The notes under the pieces are model-generated. The model searched no databases. It was not told the DNA's origin and was given only the letters and a program-made list of their open reading frames with translations. The position numbers and the translations under genes were made by a program. DNA of 64,000 nucleotides from the NCBI RefSeq assembly GCF_002575655.3, contig NC_053040.3, forward strand, positions 157,419,148 to 157,483,147, in the 5' to 3' direction. Origin of the DNA: Aegilops tauschii subsp. strangulata (taxonomy: Eukaryota; Streptophyta; Magnoliopsida; Poales; Poaceae). Below are positions 10,136 to 18,854 of the stretch, piece by piece. Within the stretch, counting starts at the first letter, position 1; the number at the start of each line of letters is the position of its first letter.

Positions 10136-10762
10136 GTAAGTTTGTCCATCTCAAGCCTTCAAACTTTGTTGTATATATTTGGTTAGGCATGACTGCAACA
10201 GCTGTTTATTTTTGGTGTTTGCACCAAATTGCTTGTTTAAAGTTTATTATGTAGTTCATAAACAAAAGTTTGTCCTTTCTCAATTTAAGTATTCAGTTGT
10301 ACAACCAAGTTCCTTCTTCATACCATGTAAATTAAACTATACAGAGCAAGTGATCTTCTTTTGCACTGCATGTATGCTTCTGTTCTTCATCCGTAATCCA
10401 GTGGTGTGGTGAACCTACCCACTACAGCACAATGTCATATTCTGCAATGTCTTAACTATGAACAATGTCATATCATTCTACTATTATTTAAACCGTCTCT
10501 TTATTTGCCAATCTGAAATGGTATAAATTGACAGCACACTAACCATTGATACTTATGAGTTCTTGATCTGTAATCCAGTGGTGTCGTGAAGCTGCCAACT
10601 CCTTCACAATGTCATTTCCTGCCATGTCTTGACCTGAACAATACCATATTGTGTTAATGCAATTTTAAACTGTGTCACTTTATTCGTCAATAAGAAATGT
10701 GATGTCAGCACTGATACTTTTATGTGCAAAACCTGTCATCTGTCTGCTTGTTTATCTTTCAG
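10136..10762. other. Intron of the TNP1-like gene
   Basis: AT-rich, bounded by gtaagt and tatctttcag. The segment 'cagtggtgt(g/c)gtgaa' occurs twice (near 10400 and 10578) with similar flanks, a small internal duplication of about 180 bp spacing. Confidence 0.4.
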
Positions 10763-11099
10763 AGTGAGGACGATATGAGTGTTGAACAAGCGCAGTCTCA
10801 TCATCTTGCTCAGCTGCTTGCGCTGCAGCTCCCCAGCAGGGCTAACCTTTCTTGAACTCTATTGAAGTGCTGTCGGTTTTGTATATTATTTTGTTGGCGT
10901 GTTTATTTGCACTGGTGGCGATCTTTGATGCCCAGTGTATGTAATCTGCTGTCTGCTTGTGCTTTATTATCATAGTGGCGAATTTTGATGCCCAGTGGAT
11001 GTAATATGCCGTAATTTCTTTATTGTATAGTCTAGTTTTTTTCTTATTCACGATGCTGCAGTTATTTTACTGTATATATATCCTGTCTTCGCAGTAAAC

Positions 11100-12240
11100 C
11101 GGCCAAACCATAAAATTACGGTACATAATCGGGCCATCATGCAATCACGATGTAGGTTGGGCCTGAAACGTGCCGAACAGCTCACGGGCCGGCAGCAGCC
11201 CGAAATGAACCCCGGCCCATGATTGTGCGAATCAAATCACGGGCTTTTAACAGGCCAAAATTGTCTCGGTCCTTGTTTGGCCCAATCAGATATCGGCTGC
11301 GAGCAGGCCGGATGCAAACCAGGCCGTAGTTAGGCCCAACTATATGACGGGCTTTTAACAGGCCAAAATTAATATAGGGCCGAAATGTTAAACGGGCCCT
11401 TAACAGGCCAAAACTAATATCAGGCGGAATTACTAAGTGGGCCTTTAGCAAGTGGGCCCAAAAGCATAGTGTCCAGTTGACGGGCCGAATCTGATATGGG
11501 CCATAATTGAGCCCAAAGCCTCTTAAAGGGCCGGACCTGATCTGGGCCGTAATTTGGCCCAGAATGTGGTAGGCTTTTAACGGGCCGGATCTCATATGGG
11601 CCACTATTAGGCTCGGAGCGTGGCAGGCCATTAATGGACCGGATCAAATATGGGCCGGCATTTGGCCCAAAACATGGCAGCCAGTTAATGGGCCGGCCTA
11701 CTAGGGTCCTCAAAATCTTGTGGGCCTACAGCTGGGCCGGCCCATTAATGTCGGCGAAATCTCGTGGGCCTTTAGCTGGGCCGGCCCATTATGATCCGCA
11801 AGAATCTTGTGGGCCTTTACCTGGGCCGGCCCATTATGGCACACAAAAATCTTGTGGGCCTTTACCTGGGCCGGCCCATTATGGCCCGCAAAATCTTGTG
11901 GGCCTTTAGCTGGGCCAGCCCATTATGGTCCGCAAAATCTCGTGGGCCTTTAGCTGGGCCGGCCCATTATGGTCCGCAAAATCTTGTGGGCCTTCAATTG
12001 GGCCGACCCATTTAAACTTGATGGGCCGGTCCACATGTCAACATATCATAGGCGCGTCTCGCCCATTGGATGAGTGACACCTGTGCCAACGCGGACCTGA
12101 CACGTGTCTCCTCCAGCGAATGATGATTTTACACGTGGAAAATCCCCATTGGTCGGGGCTGTTAACGGGTTATCGAATCCAAAACCCGACCCGATAGCTT
12201 AACGGCGTTCCGTTACGGTGGATGCCACGTGTCGGTCACC
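11100..12240. repeat. GGCCCA-rich subterminal region of e1
   Basis: Dense TGGGCC/GGCCCA words on both strands from about 11100 to the terminus, matched by the same texture at 26085-27000 in e2. CACTA elements carry subterminal repeats that bind TnpA-type proteins. GGCCCA is also the plant site II (TCP) motif. I infer a subterminal function from position. Confidence 0.65.
11722..12017. repeat. 44-45-bp minisatellite, about 6.7 copies
   Basis: Units start at 11722, 11766, 11811, 11856, 11900, 11944 and 11988 with the core GGGCCTTTAGCTGGGCCGGC followed by 'ccattatgg' and 'caaaatcttgt'. Units are 44 or 45 bp and nearly identical. This is the orderly part of the subterminal region. I saw no equally regular array in e2. 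Confidence 0.9.
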
Positions 12241-12456
12241 CTTGACGAAAGCACTTCTGTGATGCGCGATTTATCGTCATGGAAGTGGACACTTCCGTGA
12301 TGATAATTTTGGTAATGTCATGGAACACTTCTATGACAGCACAGGTATGACTATCTTGATTCTGTCATAAATTTGTCATGGATGTACATGCATGACAAAA
12401 AACGCGACCTACTATGACAAACACGTATCATCACGGAAGTGTATTTTTTTGTAGTG

Positions 12457-13157
12457 CAAGAGGGAATATAAAGTGACGTTCTTTTGCATTAATATTTTGT
12501 GCATCCAACCTTAAAAGCGCATGACAACCTCTGCTTCCCTCTGCGAAGGGCCTATCTTTTACTTTTATCTTCTACCTTATGCAAGAGTCATGGTGATCAT
12601 CACCTTTCCTTTTTACACTTTTTCCTTTGGCAAGCACTTTGTGTTGGAGCGATCCGGATATATATATCTACCTGGGTGTAGGTTTTCATGAGTTATCATT
12701 GTTGACATTACCCCTGAGGTAAAAGGTTGGGAGGCGAAACTATAAGCCCCTATCTTTCTCTGTGTCCGATTAAAACTTCGAACCCATAAATATCACGTGA
12801 GTGTTAGCAATTGCGAAAGATTAAATGATAGTTGAGTATGTGGGGTTTGCTAAATCAAAGCTCTAACATAGACCCTTCCTGAAAATAAGATGAATTGCAA
12901 TTGTTTGATGACTAAGAGCACTGTTTGTTAGTTTTCAAGAAACTTTATGATCTATACTTTAACATGTGAATAGCTTGTTACTTGATCATGAAAAGTTTTA
13001 TGAGATGATCTACTGTTATGACATATAATGATGCTAGAAAAGGTGATTGAAATTATCATTGATCAAACTTGTGCACCTGCTCGCATTCACACTTCATAAA
13101 TTATTTCTTTTATCATTTACCTACTCGAGGACGAGCAGGAATTAAGCTTGGGGATGC
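12457..13157 (+). mobile_element. 3' internal part of a Gypsy-type LTR retrotransposon
   Basis: Wheat-type sequence preceding an LTR, ending with the polypurine-like 'aattaagcttggggatgc' immediately before the LTR start. It has no gag/pol ORF, and the rest of the element is cut off where e1 ends at 12456. The same phrase 'actcgaggacgagcaggaat' occurs inverted beside the LTR at 61342-61390, so the two elements are related. Confidence 0.65.
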
Positions 13158-14489
13158 TGATACATGCTAATTTTTGACGATTTTTTATCCACCAAAAGAA
13201 GACCCCGGAGTAAAAGAGTTGGGCCAGGAGAGTCCCGAGGCGCCCACGAGGGTGGGGGGCGCCCCCCCCCCAGGCGCGTGGGCTTGCCTCGTGGACGCCT
13301 CGGCACCTCCTTGACGTGAGACCGACACCAAAAATTCCTATAAATACAGAAACCTCAGAAAATTAACCTAGATCGGAAGTTCCGCCGCCGCAAGCCTCTG
13401 TAGCCACGAGAAATCAATCTAGGCCCTCTCTGGCACCCTGCCAGAGGGGGCCCTCATCACCGGTGGCCATGGAGGAGTATCCCGGAGAGGCCATCATCGC
13501 CATGAAGGCCAAGGACCAGAGGGGAACCTTTCCCCATCTAGGGGGGAGGCCATGGAGGAGGAAGCACAAGGGGGAGAACCTCTCCTCCTCTCTCTTGGTG
13601 GTACCGGAGTGCCATCGAGAGGGGAATCATCGCCGCGGTGATTGTCTTCATCAACATCACCACCATCATCACCATCCTCATCTCTTTTACGCGGTCCACT
13701 CTCCCGCACCCTGCTGTAAACCCTACTTGAACATGGTGCTTTATGCCACATATTATGATCCAATGATGTGTTGCCATCCTATGATGTTTTGAGTAGATAT
13801 CTTTTGTCCTTGGGTTGATTGATGATCTAGATTGGTACGAGTTATATGTTTTACTTTGGTGCTGTCCTATGGTGCCCTCCGTGTCGCGCAAGCGTGAGGG
13901 ATTCCCGCTGTAGGGTGTTGCAATACGTTCATGATTCGCTTATAGTGGGTTGGTGAGTGACTGAAACACAAACCCGAGTAAGCGGGTTGTTGCGTATGGG
14001 AATAAAGAGGGCTTGATGCTTTAATGCTATGGTTGGGTTTTACCTTAATGATCTTTAGTAGTTGCGGATGCTTGCTAGAGTTCCAATCATAAGTGCATAT
14101 GATCCAAGTAGAGAAAGTATGTTAGCTTATGCCTCTCCCTCATATGAAATTGCAATAATGACTACCGGTCTTGTTAATGATTGCCTGGGATAATTCCGCA
14201 CACCGACCCATCATTATTCCACACTCGCTATTTATATTATTTAGTAATATATTCTAACTTTATGATAACAGCACCTACTTTTATATTTTAGCTCTCCGAT
14301 ATCATACAAAGTTATCCTCTTCATACCCACAACGTAGTTTTATTTCTCGTTGCTAGTTGGAAGCAAACGTTCGGTGTACGTAGAGTCGTATTAGTGGCAG
14401 ATAGGGCTTGAGAGAATATTGATCTTACCTTTAGCTCACTTCCACCTTTGGAAATTGGTACAATGATTCCCTGCGCTTGGGGATTATCA
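13158..14489 (+). mobile_element. 3' LTR, about 1332 bp
   Basis: Begins TGATACATGCTAATTTTTG and ends GCTTGGGGATTATCA, giving TG…CA ends. It has a TATA-like CTATAAATAC at about 13338-13347, downstream of a GC-rich 'cgcccacgagggtgggggg' segment typical of wheat Gypsy LTRs. The 5' LTR is not present, so a target-site duplication cannot be tested. Family assignment (WHAM/Sabrina/Fatima-like group) is from memory only. Confidence 0.7.
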
Positions 14490-14889
14490 GTGAGTCGGCG
14501 ACAGTGACTCGTGGAGGAGTGCGGCTGAAGTGGTGATGGCGGCAGGCGACACGAGGTCGGGTCTTAGCCGCATATGCGGGGGGGCGGCAGCTCGCGACGG
14601 TTGTGGCGGCTCAAGGCATTAGCGACGCACGGCAGTAGCGGTTTGGCGGAAGCAAGACCGGCGAACGGCTCAAAGCGAGAAAGCACAGCGGCGCAGCCTG
14701 GCGGAGGCAAGTCGAGGCGACCGGTGGCTCAGGGTACGAGGCGACTTATAGGCGCCTGAGGAAGGAGCCGAGTGCAGCACAAGCACGGTCGAGGAGCCAC
14801 CAGACTCGATGGTCGGCGGCTCGGAGAGGTGGCAGTGGAGGCGGATTCGAGCCGGAGGTGGAACCAGGCTAGCCACGGGTCGTAGTTAG
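14490..14889. other. GC-rich stretch, no gene supported
   Basis: Open GC-rich frames of 60-70 codons on both strands lack family features. The sequence may be an old retroelement leader. Confidence 0.35.
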
Positions 14890-15608
14890 CTTTGGATGGA
14901 TTCACATCCGCGTCCTCCGGGTCATGGGCCCCCTTTTTTCCTTCAAATCAGGATGACTCTATAGTAGATATCGGCACAACAATCAATCTATCCATCAAAT
15001 CTCCGTGATCATGCATGTACTAGTATTCTACTCGGCCTTGAGTAAATCTCACGTAGAGTAGAAAAGGTAGTGTACAGGACTAGTACTCCAGTACTTTAGC
15101 GAGCAGTAGTGCCTGATTTCCTCGGGGCTTGAGCCGGTAACCCAGTAGCAGGAACTTGTGGAACTCGGCGAATCAGACAATAAATAACCACAACTTGATC
15201 GCCTGAGGTAGACACGCCGGTAACTTTTGGCGGATTGATTGCATAGGAAATCAAGTTGAGATTGACCTCTACCATGATGACCCGGCCGGACTGATTTTTG
15301 TTGAACCGCCTAAAAGCAATCGGACCCGGCTATTGAATCCGTAGAAAAATCCACCAATGACTGCGGAAACGCTCTTGTCGATCTCGGCAACTTACGGAAA
15401 ACGAACATGTCGCAGCCTTACTTTTCTTGAATTTTAAATCTCAGACTATAAATCTGGACCGATGGACTCAAAACTGATGTAAATCCTTCCAAACCGGTTC
15501 TTCTTCATCCGGGAAATTGCGAAATACTCGAATTCTGAAAGAGATCCCTCCAAGAACTCAACACCACCGTGCGCGAAGCCCCACGGTGGGTGCCAACTAT
15601 CATAGAAT
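14890..15608 (-). mobile_element. 5' leader of a minus-strand LTR retrotransposon
   Basis: On the minus strand this follows the LTR at 15609-16282 and starts with 'gttggcacccaccgtggggc', the primer-binding-site context common in wheat Gypsy elements. No gag ORF is seen. The left limit is approximate. Confidence 0.55.
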
Positions 15609-16282
15609 TGTCACGGCAGATGTCCTAGTGTGAGGACTTAGTCGTGAGGCCAATGCATCTATGTGGTAGCTTGAGAGGGGTTGATCGGAATCAAGAAATG
15701 CAACACAAGACAAGGGTTTAGACAGCTTCGGGCCCCGGGAAACATCATCAGGTAACAACCCTACATGCTGTTTGTGGCTAGGTCTCATTATGCTCGTGAG
15801 GGAGTCGCTGTAAATGGGCTCTCCTAGTTGTGTCTAACCTTAACGTTATTTTCTATCCCTCTTGGGGTGCCCTGCCCCTCCTTATATAAGTTAAAGGGGC
15901 GGGTTACATGTAGAGTCCACCTCGGATTAAGACTTAAACTATTCTGACTTCTCATCATGGGCTTCTCTCCATGGGCTTCTTAACGTCTTCGGCTTCTTAA
16001 CGTTTTGAGATTATTAACCGCAGGAGACTCTGTCACAATCTGACTTACCATCTGGCTTAAACATCTGCTGGCTTAAACATCTGACTTAACATCTGCCGGC
16101 TTAAACATCTGGCTTAATTATCTGCCAGCTTAAACATCTGGCTTAAACATCTGCCGGCTTAAACATCTGGCTTAAACATCTGCCGGCTTAAACATCTGGC
16201 TTAAACATCTGCCGGCTTAAACATCAAGTCTCCGCCTGGTCATATCTCTGGCCGGGTCATACCGCGGGGTATATCCCCGACA
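15609..16282 (-). mobile_element. LTR of a minus-strand retrotransposon, 674 bp
   Basis: On the minus strand it begins TGTCGGGGATATACCCCGCG and ends TGCCGTGACA, giving TG…CA ends, with the PBS-like sequence directly after. It contains 'cttatataag' near 15880, which can serve as a TATA box on either strand, and an internal short-repeat array at 16048-16221. No second LTR is present in the window. Confidence 0.7.
16048..16221. repeat. 29-bp tandem repeat inside the LTR
   Basis: Repeats of GCCGGCTTAAACATCTGGC plus 'ttaaacatct', about six units with a few variants. It lies at what is the 5' (U3) side of the minus-strand LTR. Confidence 0.8.
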
Positions 16283-16283
16283 A

Positions 16284-17490
16284 TCACCGAGGAAGTTCCA
16301 TGCTTTCGAGAGGGAAAATCCCCAAGATTGAAGGGGAATCCAAATTTCCATTCTAGTTTGTCATTCAGTTTTTTTCCAACGATCAACATACCGCCTTAAA
16401 TGCAATGTGTTCAAATTTGACATTTTCCCGGGCTCATTTACCATATTTAGGGGATTATGTGCATTTTCTAGGCATTAATGGACATAATTCAAATTCGAAC
16501 AATCGGTGCATGAAAAGGTGCACAAGAATCTGGAAAACCATGCTCATGTTATTTAGTACATTCTCATGCCTTTTACAAGGAATGGGCAGATATTTCAAGG
16601 AAATGTGTGGCAATAGTCAACCATAAACACGTTGTTTACTCGGTTGACAACTATACAAAAAATGAAACAAATGGTTGGAAAACATGACGCCTGGCGTGGT
16701 GCCATGGTATGGCCTCACCATGCCCTGGTAAAAATTGGAGAATGTTTTCCTTATGTCGTGATGCGCGCCTTTCATAAATCGAACCATCATCAAGGAAGTT
16801 TCATGGTTTCAAGGGGGAAATCACCAAGATTGAAGAGGGGGTCCAAATTTCCTTTGTCCTTGTCCACAAGTTTTTTTCTACGATGAACATACAACCTGCA
16901 AATCACCGTGTTCAAATTTGGCACTTTTCCGGGTTCATTTGCCATATTTAGGGGATTATGTGCATTCCCTAAGCATTAATGCGCATAATTCAAGTTCAAA
17001 CAATCGATGCATGAAAGGGTCCACAAGAACGGCCTAGAAAACCATGCTCGTGCTATTTAGTAAATTCTGCCTTTTACAAGGAATGGACAGATATTTCGAT
17101 GAAATGTGTGGCAATAGTCAACCACAAATATTTGTTTGTTGGGTTTTCAACTATAGAAAAAATGAAATAAATGCTTAAAAAACATGATGCCTGGCATGGT
17201 GCCATGGTATGACCTCACCATGCCCTGGTAAAAATTTGAGAAGGTTTGGCTTATGTCGTCATGCACGCCCTTCATAAATCGAACCATCACCGAGGAAGTT
17301 CCATGCTTTCGAGAGGGAAATCCCCAAGATTGAAGGGGAATCCAAATTTTCTTCGTTCTTTGCCCTGGAGTATTTTTCTACGACGAACATACACCCTGCA
17401 AATCACCGTGTTCAAATTTGGCATTTTTCCGGGCTCATTTACCATATTTAGGGGATTATGTGCATTTTCTAGGCATTTAGCGCATATAAA
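16284..17490. repeat. About 500-bp tandem repeat, 2.4 copies
   Basis: The phrase 'caccgaggaagttccatgc' marks unit starts near 16284 and 17287, with a diverged start ('catcaaggaagtttcatgg') near 16788. Each unit also carries 'aggggattatgtgcatt' and 'gtggtgccatggtatg'. No coding capacity. It starts directly after the LTR end. Confidence 0.85.
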
Positions 17491-17797
17491 TCCAATCCAG
17501 CTATAGGTTCACGGGTGTGATGTGAGGGACGTGGATTGCCGTTCGATCACAACGCCTCCAACAGTGCACACGCACGATCCGCGTGGCTGGGGTTCCGGCC
17601 AATCATAACGCAACACACAATAGGCTCAGCGCACACGGTTTCCGGAAGCGACGGAGATGAACCGTGTGCTATAATGAACGAGCAAAATTGTAAGGGAAGC
17701 CAAATTTGTGTTGTTGTTTGTCGCTAAGCTCTTGAATACCACCGCACTGTACGGCTGCCCGGCCCCTCCGTCCCAGAGCTCTCTCCAGGCGTCGTCC

Positions 17798-18190
17798 ATG
17801 GCACCGCGGCGCAGAGTAATTGGTAAGGAAGCGATGGCATCCCGCCGCGCCGCATTCCTCGCCGCCTGCGACCGCACACATGGTAAGGAAGCGATGGCAT
17901 CTCGCCGCGCCGAGTTCATCGCCACCAGCGGCCAGACAGTTACATGGGCGGACTTTGAGGCTGCCATGGCCAAATGGGTGGTGGATCTAGAGGCGGCCAA
18001 AGCCGCACAGAAGGAGCGGAAAAGGCAGAAAGCAGTCAAGAAAAGAGAGTCCCACCGCCGCAAGAAAAAAGAGGCCGCACGCCATGGTGAGGAGAGCTTG
18101 GCGGAGATCGAAGCACGATGGGCTGCCGCCTACAAGGCCGGGAAGGAGAACGCCGGCGTCTGGCCAGCATGCCCTGATGGTAGCATGTGA
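17798..18190 (+). CDS. 130-aa basic coiled-coil protein, unrecognised
   Basis: Single ORF from gtccATGG (17798) to TGA at 18190. A 60-bp direct duplication at 17821-17880/17881-17940 encodes the repeated block GKEAMASRRA plus FLA/FIA. The middle is very lysine/arginine-rich and helical (KAAQKERKRQKAVKKRESHR and on), suggesting a coiled coil or nucleic-acid binding. The C-terminus contains an EIEARWAAAYKAG segment. No catalytic motif is seen. It lies about 0.7 kb upstream of the B3 gene on the same strand. Upstream sequence has 'acacggtttccgg' phrases related to others near 18355 and 22255, so gene and flanks may belong to one transposon whose ends I could not define. Confidence 0.5.
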   Translation: MAPRRRVIGKEAMASRRAAFLAACDRTHGKEAMASRRAEFIATSGQTVTWADFEAAMAKWVVDLEAAKAAQKERKRQKAVKKRESHRRKKKEAARHGEESLAEIEARWAAAYKAGKENAGVWPACPDGSM

Positions 18191-18828
18191 GAAGTAGTTT
18201 AAGTTTGTAGTATTAGAGCAAATTACCAGTAGTACTTTAAGTTTGTAGTATTAACATACAATGTCGGTAAGAGCATCCTTTGAGGACTTTGAGCGTTGAT
18301 TAGCATGTGTGCCCGTGTGCATTTTTTGCGTTAATCATTAGAAGATCACAAAACACACGGTTTATATGCCGTACCCGTCTGCGTTTTTTGCGTTAATGAC
18401 CCATAAGTCAGTTACCTGTGTGATATTTCCTAATAAACCAGGCGTACCATTGACCGAAAAAAATCAAGTACACATGTACATTTTTTTGGAAACGGGATCT
18501 GCCAACTTTCTTTTTTCTCGCACACGAGTATTTTACGCGCTTCGTCTGTGTTGTGTGTTTCCCCCGCCCAAGTTTCAAGTTTTGCACCAAAATTTTCATT
18601 AGGCGCGCGATTTCAGAATTTATTCCTCCAACCACATCCCTTTCCCCTCAGTATCCCCCCTCCCTCGCGCCTCCCCCTACCGGCATCTCAAACCGCCGCC
18701 GCCGCAACCACAGCTTCAACCACATCTACGTTCTGCTCGGATCCAGTCAGGTAACCCACCGGTCTCTATCACGTCCCCGGCCTGATTGCTTAAATGGCGC
18801 CTGTGAAACATCCTCATGCCTCCAAATC

Positions 18829-18842
18829 CCCCCCCCCCCCCC
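18829..18842. repeat. Poly-C run (about 14-15 C)
   Basis: A homopolymer just upstream of the B3 gene start at 18855. Length may be unreliable. Confidence 0.6.
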
Positions 18843-18854
18843 CGCCAGGAGCTG

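Larger units (their letters stand above)
8271..10855 (+). pseudogene. TNP1/Transposase_24-like gene of the CACTA element (e1 copy), frameshifted
   Basis: Exons by eye: to 8429, 8632-9108, 9194-9397, 9471-9548, 10032-10135 and 10763-10855; most junctions match the e2 copy at 27287-30272. The product has an acidic N-terminal box (DSCSEYDPND), a nuclear-localisation-like SKRKR after 8632, a Pro/Ala-rich linker, then a conserved block with WKNLVMHW and KN…TTGYRKYA spread over exons 4-5. It ends in a short helical tail (LLALQLPSRANLS). The W..LV.HW / KN / TTG.R.Y pattern recalls the plant Transposase_24 (Ptta/En/Spm, TnpA-like) family, whose members bind element ends; this assignment is by memory of the pattern. 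Two lesions are visible. A C9 run at 10082-10090 puts exon 5's successor out of frame by two bases relative to e2. The last exon is 31 codons against 134 in e2, so most of the coiled coil is missing. Confidence 0.6.
1..12456. mobile_element. CACTA (En/Spm) element e1, right end at 12456, left end outside window
   Basis: Ends …ATTTTTTTGTAGTG at 12456, the reverse complement of the CACTACAAAAAAATACAC end of e2 at 25673. The terminal ~250 bp of the two elements are nearly identical by eye. Going left, e1 matches e2 in inverted order: subterminal GGCCCA region, TNP1-like gene, leader ORF, E2F-like phrases, GA/CT tract. Co-linearity is clear back to about 5050. Membership of 1-5050 (AP2-like and coiled-coil genes) is inferred because no other left terminus is seen. 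Confidence 0.6.

Noticed and set aside
11722..12017. CRISPR-like array
   Set aside because: Units are contiguous tandem copies without unique spacers, in a plant CACTA end; the same applies to the arrays at 21823 and 53913.
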